A stretch of DNA of 64,000 bases from Paenibacillus faecalis (GTDB taxonomy: Bacteria; Bacillota; Bacilli; Paenibacillales; Paenibacillaceae): positions 3,379,624-3,443,623 of the forward strand of contig NZ_LT985747.1 in the NCBI RefSeq assembly GCF_900289175.1, given 5' to 3'. The notes below the pieces were generated by a model that saw only the letters and a list, made by a program, of their open reading frames with translations, was not told the DNA's origin and searched no databases. Shown here one piece after another: positions 9,692 to 19,645 of the stretch. The stretch's first letter is position 1; each line of letters starts with the position of its first letter. A program made the position numbers and the translations under genes.

Positions 9692-12253
9692 TCACTTTAC
9701 AAACTGGGTTTCCCCAGCAATCCGGCTCAAATCAACGGTTTGGCTCGGGTCCATCTTCAAAGTGATCGTATGGCTCTTCCCTACAGAACCTTGTGTATCG
9801 ATCGCCAAACGGGTATATGGAAATGTCTGCAGTACCGTCACGCTCGGATCTTTCTCAACGATTTCCAGTCCGACTTTGCCGATCTCAACAACGACTGTTC
9901 CTTGCTTCTGGGTAGGCTCTGCCACCGCAATCTTCAACTGATCCCCGTTTTCCTTCATCATGTAAGAGATCGGTTTGTCTGTCTTCACATATTGAAATGC
10001 GCCCGCTTCCCAGAAGTTAATGCCTGTTACGTTCTGTTTCAATTCCTTGACGGCATGAACACGTTCATTTGCCGCCAATACCTCAATATCCGGATTAACT
10101 GCGTAAGCGGCTGTCTGCTCTGACGTTTTGCCAGGAAGCAGCACATACTTATAGCTGCCGGCCTTCGGTGAAGTTCCATGTTCTATTGCTAAACTCAAAT
10201 AGTTGCGAGTAATCGGGTCTGTTGGACCACTCCTATGAATTTCACTCCATGAGCCGGTGCGGGCTTCACGCTTACCGGATACATCTGCCCCAGACGGGAA
10301 TACGTAACCAATATCGGAGCCTGCTACATTACCTTCCAGATGAGCCCACTTCGCACCCGTCATTTTTTCCTGCCACCCTAAATGACTCGGCATTTCACGA
10401 CCGTCCACAATCAGCTTGTTGCTGCCGGATGATGTCAACTGGCGATTTTCAACAATGGTCTCTGTTAGACCGGAAGAATCATTATTGATATCTGATCCAA
10501 CCGCAACCATCTCATCATCGAACAAAAACCATGATTTCTTGCCCTGCAAGGAACTTCCTGTACTTTGCGCAAGGGAAAATTCCATTCCTACAGCTCCATA
10601 ATAATCATCCATGACCGTACCGCCAACCCAATCTTTAGGATTCATATAATAGGCCCACTCCTCAGGGGTTTTGAATGAACCGTCTGTAGTCGTTCCAGGC
10701 AGTCGATAGCTGTCAATCGTAGGCCAGTATTGATCGCTGAATTGTTTCAAGTCACTGTTATACAGACTGGTCATCCCTATTCCGGTATACCAGCCTTTTT
10801 TGTTCTCCCCATTACCATATTCGAATGCCGAGATCCGGTCCGAGAACATACTGATTCCGATGCCGAAATCCTCACGCAGCTGAACCGCACGATCCATCCC
10901 TGCAAACATTTGCGTATGAACCAGTTCACCACGCGGCACGATGCTATCATCCTGCATCAGCTGTTTTAACAGATTCAGTTCATACAGCGGCAAGCCTGCA
11001 TAATAATTTTCAAATGTCGTGTCCTCCAGCACCCATTCCTTCACCATGCTCTTGATTTTCGTAGCTTGTTCAGGCGGAGCCGATTGGGCCAGACGAAGCA
11101 GCGTCATAATAATCGAACGCCCTGTAATATGGTCGGAATCTGCAGCTCGCGAAATACTGCGTCCTTTCACGGAATCCATGATCGCCCCTTTATAAATCAG
11201 CGGCTCAAAGGAGTCTTCCACCCATTGATATACATTGTTAGCATTAGGATCTGTGATCGCCCATGGCGAATCCTCGAACAAGTAAAACAGATCGGCCATT
11301 CGTCCTAGCAATACGGCGCCATAACCGCCTGTATATGCGATATTTTTGTGCTGCACAAGGGAGCCGTCTTCATACAGCCCATCCCCCTGTTTCACATACA
11401 AAAATTCATTGGAAATCGAATCCCTGCCCTGCTGAATCTTGGATTCTTCCTTGCCTACGATGCCTCGCAAGGTGACAACGAGTGACTTATCGAGTAGGTT
11501 AGCCCCTGTTTCTACAGCAGCAGGATTGGCTACACGCTTTTTCGGATCTGGAACGAACTTATCAATGGTGATCATATACTTGTCCAGAAGCTCTGGCGGC
11601 ATGACATCATACATAAGTGTAAGAATGTTCATAATCTCCTGTGGAGAGCCGATTTCCCAATCCCACCAGTTACCTGTAATCTTCTTGTTTTCGTTGTAAT
11701 GGTATTTATACATCCAATCCATGGCGCGAATGATATCGTCCTTCAACGCTGCATTTCCCTTCAAGGATGATCCTTCGATGGAATAAGCTAGCGCGAGATC
11801 GCGGATAATTCCGTAAGCCCAGGATATACGCCAAGAATCGTTCTGTGTTTTGCTGATGACGTCATTCCACAAAGCATCCGGATCTTCAGCTTGGCTTAAT
11901 GTGTCCCATCTGCCTGTCTTTTCCGGGTTGGTCATTCGCTGAACCAGTGCTTCCACATTCGCGGCAACATCCGGATCGTTCATATTAACGCCTTGTCCGC
12001 CAACCAGCTTTGAAGCCCACTTTTGCCGAATCGTATCAAACACCTGCCTTTGATCATCCGATTCTACACGAATCTGGCTTTGTGAAGCTACATTCGGGTC
12101 TGACGAGCGCAAGGTCAGTCCGTGGTTAATCGACTGATCCGCCACTGCACTGGCATCCACCTGATCATTCAATAAGGGTAATCCTGCAAAAACAAGCTGA
12201 AATGTCATACAGAATACGACTACGATTGATATCCTTCTTTTTCTGATATCCAT
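9692..12253 (-). CDS. Secreted polysaccharide lyase family 8 (hyaluronate/chondroitin/xanthan lyase type)
   Basis: The start at ATG 12253 (MDIRKRRISIVVVF) follows AAGGAGC and gives 853 residues with a signal peptide of about 35 residues (basic start, hydrophobic core, then DASA). PL8 landmarks are present in order: NWWDWEIGSPQEIMN (substrate-binding aromatic patch and Asn), DGSLVQHKNIAYTGGYG (catalytic His), RISAFEYGNGENKKGWYTG (catalytic Arg and Tyr region) and a beta-rich C-terminal half. PL8 lyases cut hyaluronan, chondroitin or xanthan by beta-elimination. It is the only enzyme of the locus with an export signal, so it should make the first cuts outside the cell. The true substrate cannot be read from sequence alone; no sulfatase is nearby, which argues against heavily sulfated chains. 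Confidence 0.92.
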   Translation of the reverse strand: MDIRKRRISIVVVFCMTFQLVFAGLPLLNDQVDASAVADQSINHGLTLRSSDPNVASQSQIRVESDDQRQVFDTIRQKWASKLVGGQGVNMNDPDVAANVEALVQRMTNPEKTGRWDTLSQAEDPDALWNDVISKTQNDSWRISWAYGIIRDLALAYSIEGSSLKGNAALKDDIIRAMDWMYKYHYNENKKITGNWWDWEIGSPQEIMNILTLMYDVMPPELLDKYMITIDKFVPDPKKRVANPAAVETGANLLDKSLVVTLRGIVGKEESKIQQGRDSISNEFLYVKQGDGLYEDGSLVQHKNIAYTGGYGAVLLGRMADLFYLFEDSPWAITDPNANNVYQWVEDSFEPLIYKGAIMDSVKGRSISRAADSDHITGRSIIMTLLRLAQSAPPEQATKIKSMVKEWVLEDTTFENYYAGLPLYELNLLKQLMQDDSIVPRGELVHTQMFAGMDRAVQLREDFGIGISMFSDRISAFEYGNGENKKGWYTGIGMTSLYNSDLKQFSDQYWPTIDSYRLPGTTTDGSFKTPEEWAYYMNPKDWVGGTVMDDYYGAVGMEFSLAQSTGSSLQGKKSWFLFDDEMVAVGSDINNDSSGLTETIVENRQLTSSGSNKLIVDGREMPSHLGWQEKMTGAKWAHLEGNVAGSDIGYVFPSGADVSGKREARTGSWSEIHRSGPTDPITRNYLSLAIEHGTSPKAGSYKYVLLPGKTSEQTAAYAVNPDIEVLAANERVHAVKELKQNVTGINFWEAGAFQYVKTDKPISYMMKENGDQLKIAVAEPTQKQGTVVVEIGKVGLEIVEKDPSVTVLQTFPYTRLAIDTQGSVGKSHTITLKMDPSQTVDLSRIAGETQFVK

Positions 12254-12295
12254 ACAATTGCTCCTTTTCGTTTGAAGCATAAGTAGTGTGATGTT

Positions 12296-14056
12296 TTACC
12301 CTAATTCCGGTTGATCTTGAAGCGCAACTTGCCGCTCTTTTGTTCCATGCAATTCAAATACAACGATCTCATTGTCTCCCGCGCGCAGCAGCGGCCCTGG
12401 AACGTAGAGCGTCTTTTGCGGGCCAGCTTCCCAATAGCGCCCCAGATTAAAACCGTTTACGAACACAACTCCTTTAGTCCAGCTTTCAAGCTTAAGGAAT
12501 GTATCGGCGATATCTTCCTCATTCGCAATATGGAAGGAGCCTTTATAAAATGCCGGGCCTTCCATCTGTACCTCAGCCTGAACAGAAGGCGCTTGATTCA
12601 ATAGTGAGATATTGTCGAGCGGCAGCGTATGAATCGTCCAATCAAAAAGGAATTGGAAGCCTAACCTCGCACCCTCGGTTATACCTTTATAATCTCTCAA
12701 GTATGGGCCATAGTTGGTTCTGCCCATGTTTTCGACCAAAATGCGCAGCTCCGCTCCGCCTTCTGGAATCTGCAGCTCAATCGGTTTCGGGTCCCAACGC
12801 TCAATCACTCCCTTGTATTCCCCATTAAGGAATACCAGCGCACGGTCATGAACCTCCTGAAGCTCAAGGGAGCACTGCTTTCTAGGACCGGATATTTGGG
12901 TAGTGTACAAAATAAAACCATAAGCTTGACCCAGCTTCTCCATCGGTTCAGGACAAGCTCTCTGTACAGGCGTTGACAATACATTCAGCAGGTCAAAAAG
13001 CGGTGCAATCGGCTTCATCTGAACCTGGCCATAATTTTTCTTGCGAACAGGCTCTGGAAGCGGCATCGGTTCCACATCAAAATATTTCTGGATGACTTCC
13101 TTCACCAGTACATATTTCTCCGTTATATCTCCCCATTCCGTTAACGGACTGTCATAGTCATAACTCGTCACGGTCGGCTCATACTTCCCATGATTGTTAG
13201 CACCGTTATAGAAGCCAAAGTTCGTGCCCCCATGGAACATATAGAAGTTAACTGAGCCGCCCGCCTTCAGCATATCTTCAAACACGTTAGCCGCATCCTG
13301 TGCGTCTCGGGTATGATGCGGCTTGAGCCAATGATCAAACCAACCGTTCCAATATTCCATACACATAAGCGGCTTATCAGGCTGGACTTCCTTCAGGGCG
13401 TTAAACGCTTCCTCTGTTCGCGATCCAAAGTTAACGGTTTCAAACACGCCCGGAATCATGCCGCCTTGCAGCATAAAATCCTCCGGACCATCTGATGTAA
13501 ACAGCAGGACATCCATGCCGCGGTCTATCATGCCCTTTTTCAAATATTCCAAATATTTAAGATCATTGCCGTAGCTTCCATATTCGTTCTCGATCTGCAT
13601 GGCAATAATCGGACCGCCGTTCGTGCAGAGCAGTGGCTTGAACATAGGCAGAAGCACATCGAAATAAGCGTCTACCTTAGACAGAAACTTCTCATCATAG
13701 CAGCGCAGCCGGATCCCCTCATCCGCCAACAGCCATGCAGGCAGCCCGCCAAATTCCCACTCCGCACAAATATAAGGGCTTGGACGTGCGATAACGTGTA
13801 AACCAACCTCTGCTGCAATTTCAATGAATCTTACAACATCAGCCATACCTGTGAAATCAAACTGCCCCTCCTGAGGCTCGTGCAAATTCCATGGAATGTA
13901 CGTTTCAACTGTGTTAAAGCCGCAAGCCTTCAGCTTCCGCAAACGGTCCTCCCAATATTCCGGTACGACACGGAAATAGTGAATCGCCCCTGACAAAATC
14001 CGAATCGGTTTGCCATCGTATATAAATTGATCACCCTGTATCATGAAAGATGCCAT
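12296..14056 (-). CDS. GH35 beta-galactosidase
   Basis: The start at ATG 14056 (MASFMIQGDQFIYDGK) follows AGGAGG; the frame is open further but without a better site. The 586 residues are the normal size of bacterial GH35 enzymes. Motifs: LSGAIHYFRVVPEYW at the N-terminus, PYICAEWEFGGLPAWL, GPIIAMQIENEYGSYG (acid/base Glu), CMEYWNGWFDHW (nucleophile Glu) and FYMFHGGTNFGFYNGA. The C-terminal third is the usual jelly-roll region ending with WTKGVVFVNGFNLGRYW. There is no signal peptide, so it likely trims terminal beta-galactose from imported oligosaccharides. It is 42 bp upstream of the PL8 gene and clearly in the same unit. Confidence 0.92.
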   Translation of the reverse strand: MASFMIQGDQFIYDGKPIRILSGAIHYFRVVPEYWEDRLRKLKACGFNTVETYIPWNLHEPQEGQFDFTGMADVVRFIEIAAEVGLHVIARPSPYICAEWEFGGLPAWLLADEGIRLRCYDEKFLSKVDAYFDVLLPMFKPLLCTNGGPIIAMQIENEYGSYGNDLKYLEYLKKGMIDRGMDVLLFTSDGPEDFMLQGGMIPGVFETVNFGSRTEEAFNALKEVQPDKPLMCMEYWNGWFDHWLKPHHTRDAQDAANVFEDMLKAGGSVNFYMFHGGTNFGFYNGANNHGKYEPTVTSYDYDSPLTEWGDITEKYVLVKEVIQKYFDVEPMPLPEPVRKKNYGQVQMKPIAPLFDLLNVLSTPVQRACPEPMEKLGQAYGFILYTTQISGPRKQCSLELQEVHDRALVFLNGEYKGVIERWDPKPIELQIPEGGAELRILVENMGRTNYGPYLRDYKGITEGARLGFQFLFDWTIHTLPLDNISLLNQAPSVQAEVQMEGPAFYKGSFHIANEEDIADTFLKLESWTKGVVFVNGFNLGRYWEAGPQKTLYVPGPLLRAGDNEIVVFELHGTKERQVALQDQPELG

Positions 14057-14151
14057 TTTTTTAAGTTCCTCCTGCTCATGATCCGAAAATATTGTGTGCC
14101 GTTCCATTTGTCCGGCTGTAATGTACTACAACTCGTGTACGCTTCATCTAT

Positions 14152-15810
14152 TTAATGATCCCGGATCATCCGGTTGATTTGCTCCCGCTTTCGAATGTAC
14201 CACTCGGTTTCACGCGGATACATATGAAGCGATATTTCCTCTTCCAAACCTTCTTCCAGCATGGCGATAACCTGCTTGCGTCCTATCTTTTGCTCCAACA
14301 ATTCCAGTGCCCGCAAATCTTGCAATGCTTCTGTCAACACTTCGAGCCTGATCGACTCGATCGGTCCTTCCTCACCGGGATAGACCAGGAAAGGATCGCC
14401 AGCAGGAAATCCTCCACCCGCATCTGTCACTTGAAACGGATTGATGGCATACTTGGAGAACTGGGCATACCAGAAGTTATAACCCCAGTGCAAAAAGCCC
14501 TTTAAATTCAACTTGTAAAGCTGGATTCCAAGCACTCGATTGCGTGATGAAGGCATATGGAAAAATCGATTGGAAACCTGTTTGTACTGCGCACAGCAGT
14601 AATAAGTCCACAGCCCCTCCACCCCGTTATCAAGAAACGGCTGAATATCGTTGCTGGCTGGAATCGGACGTTTTATGAGCCCACTCTTGTAAAATTCATA
14701 ATCCGATAATGCATCAATGATCGGGAAATCCTTCAAAATCGGCCGTACGAGTTCACTGGCAGCCCGGTAGGTTTCCAGATCCTCCAGCTTGGGCTCATCG
14801 GACAGATGGAAATATACTCGCTGCTCCAGCCCATTCTCCTTCACAAACTGAACGAGCTCCTTCAGCATGGAAGTGATGAAAGCTGCATATTCCGGGTCAT
14901 CAGAAGCTGTATCCCATCCAAATAACTGCTTATACTCTCCATCCACTGTCGCCATTACTTTCGGAGCATGTTTCGCTCCCCACTGTGTAAACAGGTGAGA
15001 AAATTCGAAATATTTCACTCCGATTTCGTTGCACATCTCTACCCATCGCTGTAATCTTTCGAACGAGAAACGATAGCTGTCTCCAACACGCTCAACATCT
15101 ACAAGCTGAACTGTAGGCCGATCTCCACCCACTTCTGTATCCAACGGCGGTGTGAATAATGGGGTAAGAATCATGTTCATTCCATGCTTTACAGCCGTTC
15201 GTATATATTCTTCAATCAGCTGCCAATGCCGCTGGCTGAATACTTCTGTCTCGTAGTAGGTCGACAGACAATCGACGTGAAACCATTCAGTATGCAGGAG
15301 AGTTTGCTCAGGCAATGTTTCGGCAATCACTTCCAACTTGAAGGTTTCCTGGCCCAGCCGATTACCTTGATCATCCATGATCTGAACAGCAATATCAAAA
15401 AGCCCTGGATCAGCGTTCTCCGGAAGCTCCACTGTAACCCAGAGCGATCTCCACTGATTTGGATATCCGGTTAGCCCGCGTTCAGGATATAGTGGAAAGA
15501 GCGGGTCTGGATACAAGCCCGGTGTCTTCCGCAGCACATGCTCGTCGCCATCATGATAATTAATAAAGTTTGCAGGCGATAGTTCCACTGTACGTATAAC
15601 GATATCGGATTGGAGCGGAGACTCCACCTGTACCTGCAACGATCTTAGATGCACTTTCGCCCGATAAGCCACCTGAAAGGAATAGGTCTCACCGCGCAAT
15701 GCGGAGCCGCTATGATGAACAGGAGCATTTAGCTCTTCATCAGCAAACACCTTCACTAAAGAACTGATACACCGGGTTTCAAGCTTTTCATTAGCATGAA
15801 TAGAATCCAT
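14152..15810 (-). CDS. DUF4091 (GH123-like) glycoside hydrolase candidate
   Basis: Two ATGs are possible; 15810 is chosen because GGGAGGG lies 8 bases upstream, whereas 15816 nearly touches it. The 552-residue protein has an N-terminal beta-sandwich (about 1-150), a TIM-barrel-like centre containing the adjacent acids of FHLSDEP, and a C-terminal DUF4091 domain with FLHWGYNFW and FLVYPGEEGP. The DE pair in this position is the catalytic pair of GH123 N-acetyl-beta-galactosaminidases. No signal peptide is present. In this locus it would remove an amino sugar from imported oligosaccharides; the exact linkage is unknown. Confidence 0.8.
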   Translation of the reverse strand: MDSIHANEKLETRCISSLVKVFADEELNAPVHHSGSALRGETYSFQVAYRAKVHLRSLQVQVESPLQSDIVIRTVELSPANFINYHDGDEHVLRKTPGLYPDPLFPLYPERGLTGYPNQWRSLWVTVELPENADPGLFDIAVQIMDDQGNRLGQETFKLEVIAETLPEQTLLHTEWFHVDCLSTYYETEVFSQRHWQLIEEYIRTAVKHGMNMILTPLFTPPLDTEVGGDRPTVQLVDVERVGDSYRFSFERLQRWVEMCNEIGVKYFEFSHLFTQWGAKHAPKVMATVDGEYKQLFGWDTASDDPEYAAFITSMLKELVQFVKENGLEQRVYFHLSDEPKLEDLETYRAASELVRPILKDFPIIDALSDYEFYKSGLIKRPIPASNDIQPFLDNGVEGLWTYYCCAQYKQVSNRFFHMPSSRNRVLGIQLYKLNLKGFLHWGYNFWYAQFSKYAINPFQVTDAGGGFPAGDPFLVYPGEEGPIESIRLEVLTEALQDLRALELLEQKIGRKQVIAMLEEGLEEEISLHMYPRETEWYIRKREQINRMIRDH

Positions 15811-15849
15811 GGACATTCCCTCCCTGAATGGTTTTATGTAAACAATAAA

Positions 15850-15884
15850 CCCGGTAAATTCGAGTGAAATTCGAATTTACCGGG
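15850..15884 (-). terminator. Intercistronic hairpin between importer and enzyme genes
   Basis: A perfect 14-bp stem (15850-15863 with 15871-15884) and a 7-base loop lie between the solute-binding protein gene and the DUF4091 gene. In the transcribed direction a mixed T-run follows (GTTTATTGTTT). It may be a partial terminator or an mRNA-stabilising end that makes the binding protein more abundant than the enzymes. Confidence 0.75.
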
Positions 15885-15895
15885 GCTTTCCATTT

Positions 15896-17422
15896 TTAAT
15901 TCGATGCTTTTGCTTTATAGCTCTCTGTTGTATCTTTCAAATGCTGCTGGAAGCTCGAGTCTGCTTTTAGTCCGTTAATGAAGTTGTCCCAATCTGCCAT
16001 GCTCGCTTTGCCAATGACAACATTGGTGAACATATCAACGAATTTCTTCGTCCAATCGCCGCCTCTTTCCATCCATGCATCCGTAACAGGCAAGCCTGCC
16101 GCAGGGTTTGGTACCGAAGATTCCGAAATTGCATCGATCAGCTTATAATTGTACTCTTTAACGTCTGCCGGCATATCCGGTGCTTCTGCACGCTGGTACT
16201 TGTTAAAATATCCAGAAATCCATTGTGCTGTTGTAGCGGTACCATAAGCTTGTTTCTTTCCTTCTTCGGTTTGAACAATCGAACCGTCTTCCGCGATCGT
16301 GTAATGGACATCCTTGATTCCGTAAGTCACCAAATTGTAGCCTTCTTCATCCGCAGTAGCATCATAAACTTCAAGGATCTTTTTCAGCTTTTTCTCATCA
16401 ACCGTTAATTTGTTAACAAGGAATACACCATAGGACCCGTATGCTTGCTCATAATACTTGTTGCCATCTGGAGCACTTGGCAGTTCATAAGCTTTAAGCT
16501 CAGCTTCCGGCTTGACTTTCTTTAATTCCTGACCAAACATAAACGCTTCATTGACGTTGGCAATGGCCACTCCCGCCTTGCCCTGAATGATCATTTCCTT
16601 CACCTGACTGGACTTCATCACCGGCAAGTCTGGTGTAATCAGCCCATCCTCGAAAGCTTTGTTCCAGAATTCCATTGCTGTTTTAGCTTCTTCCGTCATC
16701 CAATAAGGAACCAGTGAACCGTCAGCCTGCTCTTTCCATTGGTTACCTGCACCAAACATGGACATCATATAAGTGCTTACACTGGCTTGTACCATCCCAT
16801 AGGTATCATCTTTACCGTTCTTGTCCGGATCGTTCTTTGTAAACGCTTCTAAAACATTATAAAGCTCATCCATGGTCGTTGGTGCTTTAAGACCAAGGTT
16901 ATCAAGCCAATCCTGGCGGATCATTAACGATTCATGGCCATCCAGTGGGCGAACACGTGGAATACCGAATATTTTACCTTGGAATTTGGTATTTTCATAT
17001 GCATTATCTGGATATGCCTTAAGATTTTCATAATCATCGATATAAGTTGTTAAATCCCAGAACGCGCCTTGCTCCGTTGCCGTTGAAAAAGCCGGATCAT
17101 TAATATCTTCAATCAAAATAACATCGGGCAAGCTCTTGGAGGCAAGCAGTGCGTTCACTTTTTCTTTATAACTGTTAATCGGGTAGAATTCAATGTCGAG
17201 CTTGACGTTCAACTCTTCATTTAATTGTTTAATGCTTTCCAAATCATTGCTTGGTGTTTCTCCAAATGTCATCGTACCAATTGAAATTTCAACCGGTTTC
17301 TCCTTAGCTCCCTCAGCTGCTCCTCCTTCTGCAGAGGTAGCCTTCTCCCCCTTAGAGCATCCCGCCAAGGATACGATAAGTATGAGTGCGAATAACAATG
17401 AGACCCAGCTTCTCTTTTTCAT
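15896..17422 (-). CDS. Sugar ABC transporter solute-binding lipoprotein
   Basis: A 508-residue lipoprotein. The N-terminus has a basic start, a hydrophobic stretch and a lipobox (SLAGC, Cys at about 22), so it is anchored on the outer face of the membrane. The rest is a family 1 extracellular binding protein of the LplA/YtcQ type, with KSLPDVILIED, NAYENTKFQGKIFGIP and NVNEAFMFGQEL as visible landmarks. It should catch the oligosaccharides released by the PL8 enzyme and hand them to the two permeases encoded just upstream. No ATPase gene is in the locus, which is normal for this class because one shared MsmX-type ATPase serves several importers. Confidence 0.9.
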   Translation of the reverse strand: MKKRSWVSLLFALILIVSLAGCSKGEKATSAEGGAAEGAKEKPVEISIGTMTFGETPSNDLESIKQLNEELNVKLDIEFYPINSYKEKVNALLASKSLPDVILIEDINDPAFSTATEQGAFWDLTTYIDDYENLKAYPDNAYENTKFQGKIFGIPRVRPLDGHESLMIRQDWLDNLGLKAPTTMDELYNVLEAFTKNDPDKNGKDDTYGMVQASVSTYMMSMFGAGNQWKEQADGSLVPYWMTEEAKTAMEFWNKAFEDGLITPDLPVMKSSQVKEMIIQGKAGVAIANVNEAFMFGQELKKVKPEAELKAYELPSAPDGNKYYEQAYGSYGVFLVNKLTVDEKKLKKILEVYDATADEEGYNLVTYGIKDVHYTIAEDGSIVQTEEGKKQAYGTATTAQWISGYFNKYQRAEAPDMPADVKEYNYKLIDAISESSVPNPAAGLPVTDAWMERGGDWTKKFVDMFTNVVIGKASMADWDNFINGLKADSSFQQHLKDTTESYKAKASN

Positions 17423-17483
17423 TCAAAAAAACCCTCCCTTTTTTGATGAAGCAAAATATTAAAATGGTTGGCTTGCCGCGGTA

Positions 17484-18365
17484 TTAACCTTTAACAGAAC
17501 CGACCAGCATACCTTTGACAAAGTACTTCTGCAAGAAAGGATAAACCATGATAATGGGTACAGACGCGACCACAACAGCAGCCATCTTGATCGTCTCCGG
17601 TGGCAGCATCTGCTCGCTTTGCAGCATCGCAGCTACAGAGGGGTCCGCTACACTGGTAGAAGCCTGTATGAGCATCATCTGCAGTACAACCTGCATCGGT
17701 CTAAGCTCTTCCGAGTTAATATACAAGACACCGTTAAAATAAGTGTTCCAGAAGCCGACGGCGAAGAACAATCCGAAGGCTGCAATGGCAGGCAGTGATA
17801 TCGGAAGCATGATTCTGAAAAATACGCCGATATCGTTACATCCGTCGATTTTTGCAGCTTCTTCAAGCTCGTCCGGCAATTCCCGATAAAAGTTTCTCAT
17901 CAAGAACACATACCATGCACTGGTGATAGCCGGTAAAATAAGTGACCATAGCGTATCCATCAGCCCCAGACTATCCACAAGCAAAAAGTTCGGGATCATG
18001 CCGGGATTAAACAGCATCGTCATGAGAATCGCAACAAGGAAAAACTTTTTGCCGAAAAAACGTTTGCGCGACAACGAGTACGAGAGAGCACTCGTCACCA
18101 TAATACTGAACGCTGAGCCTACTATGGCCAGGAAAGCACTAACTCCTAGTGAGCGGATAAACATCTCGGTAGACAAAATGTATTTGTAAGAGCTTAAGCT
18201 CCATTTTTCCGGAATAATAATGAGCGGTTTACTCAAATATTCAGTAGGATCTGTAAAAGAAACAATGATAACGTACAGAAACGGCAGCAGGGTTATTAAT
18301 GCAAATAACGACAGAATTGCATAAATGACACCGTTCGCAAATTTAAAACCGAATGTCTTTGTCAT
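17484..18365 (-). CDS. Carbohydrate ABC transporter permease, YtcP/MalG type
   Basis: A 293-residue protein with six membrane helices. The EAA loop that docks the ATPase is visible near residue 190 (EELEEAAKIDGCNDIGVFFRIMLP). It ends with FLQKYFVKGMLVGSVKG, the common C-terminus of this permease class. Its start codon overlaps the stop of the partner permease (TAATG), so the two are translationally coupled. Together with the partner and the binding lipoprotein it forms the importer for the oligosaccharides of this locus. Confidence 0.92.
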   Translation of the reverse strand: MTKTFGFKFANGVIYAILSLFALITLLPFLYVIIVSFTDPTEYLSKPLIIIPEKWSLSSYKYILSTEMFIRSLGVSAFLAIVGSAFSIMVTSALSYSLSRKRFFGKKFFLVAILMTMLFNPGMIPNFLLVDSLGLMDTLWSLILPAITSAWYVFLMRNFYRELPDELEEAAKIDGCNDIGVFFRIMLPISLPAIAAFGLFFAVGFWNTYFNGVLYINSEELRPMQVVLQMMLIQASTSVADPSVAAMLQSEQMLPPETIKMAAVVVASVPIIMVYPFLQKYFVKGMLVGSVKG

Positions 18366-19345
18366 TAATAAAGCCCCTCCTCACCAAATCTTTTAGCCAA
18401 GCGATTCGCGGATACGACAAGTATAAGACCGACTACCGATTTGAATATGCCGACAACCGTCGCATAGCTGAATCGTCCGTTCTGTATCCCTGTCCGATAT
18501 ACATAAGTATCAAATACATCGGCAACATGCGAAACCGGAGAACTCATCATCAGATAAACTTGTTCGAACCCTACTTCCATCACTTGACCAAGTCTCAGTA
18601 TCAGCAGTACAACAATCGTACTTTTAATCCCTGGGAGTGTAACATTCAACATCTGCTTCCAGCGGTTCGCTCCATCGATCTGTGCTGCTTCATACAGGTC
18701 CTGGTTAATGCCTGCAAGCGCTGCCAAAAATATGATCGTACCCCAACCAGCTTCCTTCCAAATGCTCTGTCCTGTGAGCAAAGCCCAGAAATAGTTCGGC
18801 TCCGTTAAAAATCCGATCGGCTGTCCGCCAAGCTCGACAATAATCTGATTAATCACACCGCTGTGACCTAGAATAATAAAACAAATACCTGCAATGATTA
18901 CCCATGATAAAAAGTGGGGTAAATAAATGATCGTTTGAACAATCTTCTTAAATCTCAAGCTCCTCACTTCATTGATAAGCAGCGACAAGATTATTGGGAT
19001 CGGAAAGAAGAAAATAATGTTCAATAAACTGATTGCCATCGTGTTTCGGAATAATAGTAAAAAATCCGGATTGGAAAAAAACTCGGCAAAGTATTTAAAG
19101 CCAACCCATTCGCTATCCCAAAATCCCAGATAAGGAGAGTAATTTTTGAAGGCTAATGCCAGTCCCCATATCGGAAAATACTTAAATATGAGGAAATACA
19201 GTAGCCCCGGAAGTGCAAGCAAATATAAATATTTCTCTCTGGCGAATATAACCTTCAGTCTAGTTAGCTTGGATACTTTTCTTTCTTTCTGTTCCCTTCC
19301 ACTTCCATGTACCAAGATTGTTTGTTGGGTATTGGATTGCGACAA
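18365..19345 (-). CDS. Carbohydrate ABC transporter permease, LplB/YteP type
   Basis: The start is taken at TTG 19345 because AGGAGGTG lies 9 bases upstream; the frame extends to 19432 but those residues have no ribosome binding site. The 326-residue protein has six helices, a typical first segment (YLYLLALPGLLYFLIFKYFP) and an EAA loop (LYEAAQIDGANRWKQMLNVTLPG). It pairs with the YtcP-type permease encoded immediately downstream. It is the first gene of the sugar operon; a strong terminator separates it from the regulator gene, so it should have its own promoter in 19346-19580, where I see no clear consensus. Confidence 0.9.
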   Translation of the reverse strand: MSQSNTQQTILVHGSGREQKERKVSKLTRLKVIFAREKYLYLLALPGLLYFLIFKYFPIWGLALAFKNYSPYLGFWDSEWVGFKYFAEFFSNPDFLLLFRNTMAISLLNIIFFFPIPIILSLLINEVRSLRFKKIVQTIIYLPHFLSWVIIAGICFIILGHSGVINQIIVELGGQPIGFLTEPNYFWALLTGQSIWKEAGWGTIIFLAALAGINQDLYEAAQIDGANRWKQMLNVTLPGIKSTIVVLLILRLGQVMEVGFEQVYLMMSSPVSHVADVFDTYVYRTGIQNGRFSYATVVGIFKSVVGLILVVSANRLAKRFGEEGLY

Positions 19346-19581
19346 GGTACTCACCACCTCCTGTTTATTCATGAAGCTAAACTTGCCAAAATGGTTTCTT
19401 GTCTGCATCATACCAAGCTGGTTACCTGACAAACAATGACCAATTCTTATTCAATAAAATCGCTGCTGCAAAAAAAGCGCATCCTTTGATATAACAGGCT
19501 TTTTCAACGTTAGCATCCCAAAAATTAACCTCTGATGGTCATGCCAAACTAAAAAAAGAAACTCTTAAAAACACAAAAAAA

Positions 19582-19627
19582 ACTTGCAGAGAACGAGAGG
19601 TCACATTCATTCTCGTCCTTTGCAAGT
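19582..19627 (-). terminator. Rho-independent terminator of the AraC regulator gene
   Basis: ACTTGCA (19582-19588) pairs with TGCAAGT (19621-19627), with an inner CGAG/CTCG stem. In the minus direction a run of eight T follows. It cleanly separates the regulator from the sugar operon. Confidence 0.88.
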
Positions 19628-19645
19628 CAGTAGAAAAAAAGGGAA

